Source: JAEUIZ01 sp046155605 (lineage in GTDB: Bacteria; Planctomycetota; Phycisphaerae; Phycisphaerales; UBA1924). Taken from it: a DNA stretch of 64,000 bases. Positions 50,406-57,673 of the stretch are shown here, in pieces. The DNA lies in contig JBJXFQ010000002.1 in assembly GCA_046155605.1 (NCBI GenBank), positions 74,311-138,310 of the forward strand, read 5' to 3'. Both the position numbers and the translations under genes were made by a program. The notes under the pieces are model-generated. The model was given only the letters and a program-made list of their open reading frames with translations, searched no databases and was not told where the DNA came from. Every line of letters starts with the position of its first letter. Within the stretch, counting starts at the first letter, position 1.

Positions 50406-51637
50406 AGGCGTGCTCCGAAGCGCTCGCAGACGCGAAGGGCGCTGACGACGCCATCTTCGTGGAAGCCGTTGCCCCAGTACGCGCCGCAAAAGTGGGTTCG
50501 GCGGGAGCCGCTGATCTCGGCCCAGCGTCGGCGAGCATGCTGGCCGGCGATGGTGTAGAGCGGGTGGTGGTAGACGTGGCGTGCGAGGACGCGAGCGGGA
50601 TCGATGGAGGCGTCGTCGTTGAGCGTGAGGCAGAGCGGGACGCGAGTCTGTAGGCCTTGGAGGAGGCTGAGGTCATATGTGACGATCGCGGGCCGGTCCG
50701 GGTCACCGGAGAGCCGATAGTTCCACGCTGCCCAGCAGCGTTGCCGACGCGGGAGCAGGGTCGCGTCGGTGTGAAGGACAGCGTCGTTGGGCTGGAAGGG
50801 CATGGCGCTCAGGATGTCGCGCTCGGCGTCGGAGGCATCGGCGAGCAACGTGAGCGAATCGTCCGCGTGCGTGGCGAGGATCACTTCATCAAATCGTTCG
50901 AGCGCCGTGGAGGTCTGGATGTGGCAGCCGTCGGCCTGGCGCGTGACCGAGTGCGCACCCTGCGCAAGTCGAGCGGAGCGGGCGATGGTGGGGAGCATGG
51001 CGTCGATGTATCGCTGAGAGCCGCCGACGACGGTGCGCCACTGGGGGCGCTCGCGGAGGTCGAGCATGCCGTGATTGTCGAAGAAGGCGAGGAAGAAGCG
51101 AGCGGGAAACTGGAGGATGGCATTTCGCGGCGCGGACCAGATGGCGGCGGCCATTGGAAGGAGATAGGACTCGACAAAGGCAGGCGAGAACTGCCGGCGG
51201 GCGATGAGGTCGGTGATGGTGAGGTCGTCGGCGCATTCGGCGAGCAAGCGCTTGCCCTGGCGTCCGAGCGAGGTGACGCCGCGCGCGACGGCCCACCAGC
51301 GGGGGCTTAGCAGGTTGGACCACGAGCCGAGCGCGCCGAGGGCCGAAGACCCGCCGAACTCGAAGTTGCGATCGCGGACGCTGAAGGACATGGTGGTGGG
51401 GCGAGAGGGGACGTCGAGGCGATCGAGCAGCGTGCCGAAGTTGGGATAGTTGCGGCGGTTGAAGACGATGAAGCCGGTATCGACTGGGATGTCGCGGCCT
51501 TCGTGGCGGACAAGGGATGTATGCGTGTGGCCGCCGAGTCGAGGTTCGCGCTCGAAGAGGGCGACATCATGCCGCGGCGCGAGGAGAAAGGCGCAGAGGA
51601 GCCCGCTGATGCCACCGCCGATGACGGCGACTCTCAC
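50402..51637 (-). CDS. FAD-dependent amine-oxidase-like oxidoreductase (COG2907)
   Basis: A 411-residue flavoprotein. RVAVIGGGISGLLCAFLLAPRHDVALFERE is the dinucleotide-binding fold (outlined), followed by GGHTHTS, DIPVDTGFIVFNRRNYPNF and the C-terminal FCGAYWGNGFHEDGVVSALRV. In Rhodobacter relatives the same FAD-DUF1365-CFA set belongs to the singlet-oxygen response and to unusual fatty-acid metabolism. GTG 51637 overlaps the desaturase stop. It may oxidise or desaturate methylated acyl chains. Confidence 0.9.
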   Translation of the reverse strand: MRVAVIGGGISGLLCAFLLAPRHDVALFEREPRLGGHTHTSLVRHEGRDIPVDTGFIVFNRRNYPNFGTLLDRLDVPSRPTTMSFSVRDRNFEFGGSSALGALGSWSNLLSPRWWAVARGVTSLGRQGKRLLAECADDLTITDLIARRQFSPAFVESYLLPMAAAIWSAPRNAILQFPARFFLAFFDNHGMLDLRERPQWRTVVGGSQRYIDAMLPTIARSARLAQGAHSVTRQADGCHIQTSTALERFDEVILATHADDSLTLLADASDAERDILSAMPFQPNDAVLHTDATLLPRRQRCWAAWNYRLSGDPDRPAIVTYDLSLLQGLQTRVPLCLTLNDDASIDPARVLARHVYHHPLYTIAGQHARRRWAEISGSRRTHFCGAYWGNGFHEDGVVSALRVCERFGARL

Positions 51638-52551
51638 GGCGCGCTCCGGCGGGCCTTGGCGTAGACGGAGGCGGGCACGGGGCGAAGGTCCCAGACGATG
51701 CCGAGGAGGGCGAGCGCGCGCAAGCCCCAATAGGCGGGGTCGAACTCGTACCAGTAGAAGCCCTGGCGTGCGGCACCGGGATGGAAGTGGTGGTTGTTGT
51801 GCCAGCCCTCGCCGAGGGTCAGGATGGCGAGGAACCAGTTGTTGCGGCTGTCGTCGCCGGTGTCAAAGCGTTGCGAACCGACGAGGTGGGCGAGGGAGTT
51901 GACAGTAAAGGTGGCGTGGTAGAGGCATGTGGTGGAGATGCCGAAGCCCCAGACGACGAGTTGGACGGGGCCGGTGTTGAGGCTCGGAGCGAGGGCGGAG
52001 AGCGCCAAGCCGAGCACGGCGAGGAAGAGGATGAGGGCGATGGGGCCGAGGATATGGCGGCGTTCGAGCCAGACGAGTTCAGGGACTTGCTTCCAATCGG
52101 GGATGGCGCGCCAGTTGATGGCGCGGCCGCGCTTGGTGAGGAACCAGACAGTGTGGCTCCAGAGCAGCCCCTTCCAGAATGGCGAGTGCGGGTCGGGCTC
52201 CTGGTCGGAATGGCGATGGTGCTCGCGGTGGTGCGAGGCCCACCAGAGCGGCCCGCGCTGAGCGGCGGTGGTGCCGAGCGCGGCGGCGAGGAACTGAACG
52301 ACGCGGTGGGTGCGGAAGGTTCGGTGCGAGAAGTAGCGGTGGTAGAAGGCGGTGATGACGAACATGCGGAGGGCATAGAGCGAGATGGCGATGCAGAGCG
52401 CTGTCCAACTCCAACCTGTCCAGATGACGCCGAGGCACAGCAGGTGGATGAGGGCGATGGGTACGGCGTCACGGACGCGGAGGCGTCGCTGGTCGAGCGA
52501 CGACCAATCGGCGGAAGGGGTGGCGTTGGCCAGGGTTGGAGTGTGCGACAT
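51634..52551 (-). CDS. Membrane acyl-CoA/phospholipid desaturase (delta-9 type)
   Basis: A 305-residue di-iron membrane enzyme. The three histidine boxes are HRYFSH, HREHHRHSD and EGWHNNHHFH, with helices around LIHLLCLGVIWTGWSW and LGPIALILFLAVLGLAL. It inserts a double bond into acyl chains, giving the substrate for the two CFA-like methyltransferases of the locus. ATG 52551 is used; ATG 52578 is also in frame, and neither has a good ribosome site. It is the first gene of a four-gene overlapping operon. Confidence 0.92.
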   Translation of the reverse strand: MSHTPTLANATPSADWSSLDQRRLRVRDAVPIALIHLLCLGVIWTGWSWTALCIAISLYALRMFVITAFYHRYFSHRTFRTHRVVQFLAAALGTTAAQRGPLWWASHHREHHRHSDQEPDPHSPFWKGLLWSHTVWFLTKRGRAINWRAIPDWKQVPELVWLERRHILGPIALILFLAVLGLALSALAPSLNTGPVQLVVWGFGISTTCLYHATFTVNSLAHLVGSQRFDTGDDSRNNWFLAILTLGEGWHNNHHFHPGAARQGFYWYEFDPAYWGLRALALLGIVWDLRPVPASVYAKARRSAP

Positions 52552-52754
52552 ATCGGTCAAGATAGGTGAACGGTGCATGGCATGAAAGTCGAGCGGCGTC
52601 GTGCGCGAGGCTGGTCCGATGGAGTTCGATCGGGTCGACGCGCCCGATGCACCGTGGCGGAGGAACCATCCAAGGTATTCGGGAAAGGGGGAGGGTGGCG
52701 TTCGGGGCTGTTGGACGCTGCTAGGCTCTGGCGCGGGGGAACTGGAGCGGGCGC

Positions 52755-53369
52755 GTGGCGGAGCGGGCGCGAGTGCATGAGAGCGAGGCGCTTCGGCAGG
52801 CGCGGGCGGCGCTGCTGGAGTTTTCGGAGGCCTCGCTGGTGGCGATTTCGTCGGTCAACGCCGAGATCATGAAGGTCTCGGAGTGGCTGCGGATGGATCG
52901 GCCCGCGCACTGGAAGAAGCGAGTGCGGCAAGGGGAGGATGAGGTCGCCGGGGCCAAGATGGCGATCATGCGGAAGCGGATTATCTCGGCACCCGAGCCG
53001 GCGAGCGTGGTGGACGAGCAGAAGGCGTTGCGAAAGGTGGAGATGAAACTCGACCACGCGCGGCAGAAACTCGCGGCGACGCTGCGGTGGCTGCCCGTGT
53101 GGGAGAAAGAGGCGATGCTCTACCAGGGATCCTGCCACGGGCTCGCGGAGACGATCCGGCGGGAGATTCCGGTGGCGATCGCGAAACTGGACCGGATGCT
53201 GGCGAGCCTGGAGGCGTATGCGCGGATCGCGCCGCCGAGCGGCGACACGGCCGGTGACGGCGAGGGCACCGCGGAGGTCGATGGGCTTGGCGAGGCGAAG
53301 CAGGAGGGGCAGGCCGAGCGAGGCGAGGAGGCCGCCGGCGACGACGAAGCGAAAGGGCACGCACCATGA
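52755..53369 (+). CDS. Coiled-coil protein opening the ESX-like cassette
   Basis: A 204-residue, almost wholly helical protein starting at GTG. Long heptad-like stretches (SEALRQARAALLEFSEASL, ALRKVEMKLDHARQKLAATL) are followed by an acidic, Gly/Glu-rich disordered tail. It has no signal peptide or membrane helix. Its stop overlaps the WXG100 start (ATGA), and the FtsK-type ATPase follows. It is likely a substrate or chaperone of the export machine, being an alpha-helical protein much like the longer ESX substrates. No named family is recognised. Confidence 0.65.
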   Translation: MAERARVHESEALRQARAALLEFSEASLVAISSVNAEIMKVSEWLRMDRPAHWKKRVRQGEDEVAGAKMAIMRKRIISAPEPASVVDEQKALRKVEMKLDHARQKLAATLRWLPVWEKEAMLYQGSCHGLAETIRREIPVAIAKLDRMLASLEAYARIAPPSGDTAGDGEGTAEVDGLGEAKQEGQAERGEEAAGDDEAKGHAP

Positions 53370-53599
53370 GCATCGGCGTGGCGAAGGCCAACCTGATGGA
53401 CGCGGCCAAGCAGTTGCGGCTGAAGTGGGATCGAATCCGGCCGCTGTGGGATGACGAAGTGGCGCGGCAGTTTGAGGAGAAGTACATCCGGGGGGTCGAG
53501 CCGGGGCTGATGGCGGCGATCAAAGGGCTGGACCACGTCGCGGAGTTGGTGGCGGCGGTGCGGCGGGATTGCGGGGACGACAGTTCGTGGGCGGGATAG
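53366..53599 (+). CDS. WXG100-like protein of the ESX-like cassette
   Basis: A 77-residue helical hairpin: GVAKANLMDAAKQLRLKWDRI, then a central turn PLWDDEVARQFEEKYI with Trp in the WxG position, then a second helix ending DHVAELVAAVRRDCGDD. The turn has the same W-x-D-x5-F layout as the protein at 45527 (WRDQEQVKF). A C-terminal YxxxD/E export tag is not clear. It sits between the coiled-coil gene and the ATPase gene, as esxA/esxB do beside eccC/essC. Confidence 0.78.
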   Translation: MSIGVAKANLMDAAKQLRLKWDRIRPLWDDEVARQFEEKYIRGVEPGLMAAIKGLDHVAELVAAVRRDCGDDSSWAG

Positions 53600-53666
53600 T
53601 GCGGCGGTCGCTATCGTGACGTCGGGTCGTGCCCGCCCAAAGGGTGTTGCCGGCCCGGAGGTCGCG

Positions 53667-56600
53667 ATGGCGGATGGCTCCATCTCGGGACGCGAGCGGG
53701 CGGTCTTGCAGGACCTGGAATCGCTTGTGGCGTTGCGCGCGGCGGGAGAGGCATCGCTCGAGTCGCGATGGAGCCAGGGGGCCGGCGCGGCCGAACTCGA
53801 GCACGATCAGACTGTCGCGGCGGCCAAGAAGGAATGGTCGCGGCTGACGGACACGGCGTGGGCGGCATCGCTCGAGCGGCAGAAGACGCTCTCGGAGGCG
53901 CTCGCGACCGATATGGAGTTGTTGCGGCGGACGATGACCGTCGAACTCGCCGCGTTCAACGAGCGGACGGAGTCGGTGATCGCGGCAGGGAAGCGCGAGG
54001 CCGAGGAGATCGCGTGGCTCGCCGACACGGTCGCGGAGTCGGGACAGACCAAGGCGCGGATGGCCTACGAGCATTCGCGACGTTTGGCGGAGGGGCGAGA
54101 GAAGCAGGTCGAGGCGCTTCGCCAGGACACAGAGGACTTACTGCGGCGATTTCGGCACGGGCCGCTGCCGAGCGTGGTGATGAAGGGGGGCAACGAGGAA
54201 GCGCCGCCGAGCGAAGGGGCGCAGGCGGGCGCGGATGAGGCGATTGAGGGGGCGCGTTCGTCGTGCGAGCGGCTGCATGGCCGCGTGAGGCCGGTGCTCC
54301 TGAGGCTGCCTGTGGTGATCGTGCTCGTCGCGGTGGGTAGCGCGGCGGGGACGTACGGAGGCATGGCGCTCCGCGGGCAGGAGTGGCACGAGGTGCTATG
54401 GCCCTGGGCGCTCATCGGCGCGGTGGCGATGGCGGCCGTATTGGGCGTGCTCGCGTTGTGGTGGCGGAAGCGAGTGCCAGCGGCGGCGATGGGGGCGGCC
54501 AAGGCGCTGGAGGTCGCGCGGCGGGCGGTGAAGGCGTGGATGGAATCGGCGGCGACGACGCAGGATCGCGACGCCACCGAGGTGGCGCGGCGGCGCGACG
54601 AAGACATGAAACGGGCAGCGGCAACGCTCGCGCAGGCCGATGAGATCGTCAAGCGTCGGCGGACGGTGGAGCAGGTGGCGCTGCAGGCGGAGCACGAGCG
54701 CAAGATCGGCGAGCGGCGGCAGAAGACGGAGCGCGAGATGCAGGAGGTGCGAACGCTGGAGCGCGAGGTGCGTTCGCGGGCGACCTCGGCGCGGGACTTG
54801 GCGGCGGCGGACGCGGTGCGCAGCCGCGACGAACGGCTCGAGTCGCTGCGCGAGTTGGATCGCGTGCAACGGACGGACCTCTTGGCAACGTGGCGGAGCG
54901 GCCTCGCGAGGATCACCGACGAGGTGCGGGCGCTGAATCAGCCCGAGGCGATGGCGGCAGCGGTCCCGATCGGAAGGCTGGTGATCGACCGCGCGACGAT
55001 GGGCGGAGGATTGCCCACGGATGCGTCGTTCAAGACCGAGGATGCGACGGCCTTCGAGTTGCCGGCGGTGCTGGACCTTCGAGCGCGCGGGTCGCTGCTG
55101 GTGCGGGCCGGGCCGGAGGATCGCGCGCGGGGGCTGACGCTGCTGCGGCTGGCGATGTTGCAGGCGTTTCGGATGCTGCCGCCGGGTAAGGTGCGACTGA
55201 CGATGCTCGACCCGGTCGGGCTGGGCGAGAGTTTCGCCGGCTTCATGCACCTGGCGGATTACGAGGAGGGCCTGATCGGGGATCGGATCTGGACCGAGCC
55301 GCGGCACATCGAGCAGCGGCTGACGGACCTGACCGAGCACATGGAGACGGTGATCCAGAAGTACCTGAGGAACGAGTATCGCAGCATCCACGAGTACAAC
55401 GAGGAAGCGGGCGAGATCGCCGAGCCGTTCCGGTTTCTCGTGATCGCGGACTTCCCTGCGGCGTTCAGCGAGGCCGCGGCGAAGCGTCTGGCGAGCATCG
55501 CCTCGAGCGGAGGTCGGTGCGGGGTCTACACGCTGATCCATGCGCCGGCGTCGGGCGACGGGGCGCATCGGAAGGGGGTCGCGCCGCCGCAATGGGCACC
55601 GTTCCGCGAGTTGGAGCAGGCCTCAAACGTGCTGGTGGTGAAGGAAGGTCGCGTGACGTGGAACGACACGGACTTCGGTCGCTGGCCGCTGCAACTGGAG
55701 CGCATGCCCGAGGCCGAGGAGTTGACGCGGGAGATCCAGGAACTCGGTCGTCGAGCGAAGGAATCGACGAAGGTTGAGGTGCCGTTCTCGGCGGTGGAGC
55801 CGGCGGCGATCTGGAGTCTGGATTCGTCGCAAGAGGTTCGTGTGCCGCTGGGTCGGTCGGGGGCGAAGAGGCTTCAGCACTTGCTGTTGGGGCGAGGGAC
55901 GGCCCAGCACGCGCTGATCGCCGGTCGCACGGGCTCGGGCAAATCGACGCTGCTGCATGTGATGATCACGGCGGCGGCGCTGTGGTACGGCCCGGACGAA
56001 CTTGAGTTGTACCTCGTGGACTTCAAGAAGGGCGTGGAGTTCAAGGCGTATGCGACGCACGGGTTGCCGCACGCGCGGGTGATCGCGATCGAAAGCGAGC
56101 GAGAGTTCGGGCTCAGCGTGCTGCGTCGGCTGGACGCGGAGTTGTCTCGACGAGGAGCGTTGTTTCGAGATGCGGGGGTGCAGGATGTGGCGGGGTATCG
56201 GCGGAAGGCGCCGGGCGAGGCGATGCCCCGGGTTCTGCTGGTGGTGGACGAGTTCCAGGAGTTCTTTGTCGAGGACGATCGGCTGGCGCAGGAGGCGTCG
56301 CTGCTGCTGGATCGGCTGGTGCGACAGGGTCGCGCGTTCGGGATGCACGTTGTGCTCGGGTCGCAGACGCTGGGGGGTGCCTACACGCTGGCGCGGAGCA
56401 CGCTGGGGCAGATGGCGGTGCGGATCGCGCTGCAGTGCGCCGAGGCCGATTCGTACCTCATCATGAGCGAGGATAACGCGGCGGCGCGGCTGCTCTCGAG
56501 GCCGGGCGAGGCGATCTATAACGACGCGAGCGGGCTCGTGGAAGGAAACAGCCCGTTCCAGATCGTGTGGCTGCCGGAGGCGACGCGGGACGCGGCGCTC

Positions 56601-57494
56601 GAGAGGATCGCGAGCGAGGCGAGGCAGCGCGGGGTGAAGGCCGTGCCGCCGATCGTATTTGAGGGCAACGTGCCAGCGGACCTGACGCGGAACCATGTGC
56701 TGGCGGAGGCGATCGAGCGGGGCGATGCGGGGCCGGTGCGGGTGTGGCTGGGCGATGCGGTCTCGATCAAGGAGCCGACGAGCGTGGTGATGCGTCGGCA
56801 GAGCGGGGCGAACCTATTGGTCGTGGGGAATCAGGAGACGGCGGCGCTGGGGACGATGGTGGCGGCGCTGCTCAGCATTGGCGCGCGGCGCGGGACGCAG
56901 GTGGTGGTGCTCGACGGGACGCCGGCGGACGCGCCGGAAGCCGATACGCTGGGACGGATCGGACGGGCGCTGGGAGCCAGGGTCGGCGGGCCGAGGGCGG
57001 CGGCGTCGGAGATCGCGGCGCTGGCGGCGGAACTCGATCGACGGATCGCGGAGGAGAGGAGCGATCAGCCGGAGGTGGTGCTGATCGTGCAGGGATTGCA
57101 GCGGTTTCGAGACCTTCGCAAGGGGGACGACTTCGATTTCTCGTCGTCGGGAGCGGACCAGCCCGCCAAGACGTTTGCGAAGTTGATCCGCGAGGGGCCG
57201 GCGATGGGGATTCACCTGATTGTGACCTGCGACACGGTGAGCGGGATCGAGCGCGCCTTCGAGCGGAGCGTGCTGCGCGAGTTCGAGTCGCGCGTGCTCT
57301 TCCAGATGAGCGCGGCGGATTCGACGCACCTCACCGACAGTCCCGTGGCGTCAACGCTGGGTCGGCACCGGGCCGTGCTGTATCAGGAGGATGCGGGGAC
57401 GTTTGAGAAGTTCAGACCCTATTCGGCCCCGGACTCGGGGTGGGTCGATGGCGTGCTCACGCAACTGGGTAGGAATGGCCAGGCTGCCACTTAG
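53667..57494 (+). CDS. EccC/EssC-like FtsK/SpoIIIE ATPase with N-terminal coiled coil
   Basis: A 1275-residue protein; ATG 53667 has GGAGGT four bases upstream. Residues 1-200 form a long coiled coil. Two membrane helices lie at about 210-232 (LLRLPVVIVLVAVGSAAGTY) and 245-268. A second helical part spans about 290-430, then a region with LIRA-like LLVRAGPEDRARGLTLLRLAM (about 480-680). The main FtsK ATPase follows: Walker A GRTGSGKS (Lys759), Walker B LLVVDEFQEFF (Asp861) and LGSQTLGGAYTLARST. A second, degenerate ATPase-like domain (about 1040-1275) has GNQETAAL where a P-loop should be. This matches EccC/EssC motors of type VII secretion rather than DNA translocases, which lack WXG100 neighbours. 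Confidence 0.85.
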   Translation: MADGSISGRERAVLQDLESLVALRAAGEASLESRWSQGAGAAELEHDQTVAAAKKEWSRLTDTAWAASLERQKTLSEALATDMELLRRTMTVELAAFNERTESVIAAGKREAEEIAWLADTVAESGQTKARMAYEHSRRLAEGREKQVEALRQDTEDLLRRFRHGPLPSVVMKGGNEEAPPSEGAQAGADEAIEGARSSCERLHGRVRPVLLRLPVVIVLVAVGSAAGTYGGMALRGQEWHEVLWPWALIGAVAMAAVLGVLALWWRKRVPAAAMGAAKALEVARRAVKAWMESAATTQDRDATEVARRRDEDMKRAAATLAQADEIVKRRRTVEQVALQAEHERKIGERRQKTEREMQEVRTLEREVRSRATSARDLAAADAVRSRDERLESLRELDRVQRTDLLATWRSGLARITDEVRALNQPEAMAAAVPIGRLVIDRATMGGGLPTDASFKTEDATAFELPAVLDLRARGSLLVRAGPEDRARGLTLLRLAMLQAFRMLPPGKVRLTMLDPVGLGESFAGFMHLADYEEGLIGDRIWTEPRHIEQRLTDLTEHMETVIQKYLRNEYRSIHEYNEEAGEIAEPFRFLVIADFPAAFSEAAAKRLASIASSGGRCGVYTLIHAPASGDGAHRKGVAPPQWAPFRELEQASNVLVVKEGRVTWNDTDFGRWPLQLERMPEAEELTREIQELGRRAKESTKVEVPFSAVEPAAIWSLDSSQEVRVPLGRSGAKRLQHLLLGRGTAQHALIAGRTGSGKSTLLHVMITAAALWYGPDELELYLVDFKKGVEFKAYATHGLPHARVIAIESEREFGLSVLRRLDAELSRRGALFRDAGVQDVAGYRRKAPGEAMPRVLLVVDEFQEFFVEDDRLAQEASLLLDRLVRQGRAFGMHVVLGSQTLGGAYTLARSTLGQMAVRIALQCAEADSYLIMSEDNAAARLLSRPGEAIYNDASGLVEGNSPFQIVWLPEATRDAALERIASEARQRGVKAVPPIVFEGNVPADLTRNHVLAEAIERGDAGPVRVWLGDAVSIKEPTSVVMRRQSGANLLVVGNQETAALGTMVAALLSIGARRGTQVVVLDGTPADAPEADTLGRIGRALGARVGGPRAAASEIAALAAELDRRIAEERSDQPEVVLIVQGLQRFRDLRKGDDFDFSSSGADQPAKTFAKLIREGPAMGIHLIVTCDTVSGIERAFERSVLREFESRVLFQMSAADSTHLTDSPVASTLGRHRAVLYQEDAGTFEKFRPYSAPDSGWVDGVLTQLGRNGQAAT

Positions 57495-57673
57495 GAGATT
57501 GGCTGAGCCGGTGCTGCTTTGTGATGAAGGTCGAAGAAGTTGGGGCGCTGGCCTTGGTTTTGGCCGAAGTCGTGCGCCATAGCGGACGATGAAAGCAGCG
57601 TCAATCCGACATTCGTGCCGATGGTTCGGCAACCCCTGGGCGGCGTCGTCCGGGGCGCGGTGGCTCTGCGCCC

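Noticed and set aside
53667..57494. FtsK/SpoIIIE ATPase considered as a chromosome-partition or conjugation motor
   Set aside because: The WXG100 and coiled-coil neighbours, the multiple ATPase-like domains and the absence of an FtsK gamma domain favour a secretion motor.
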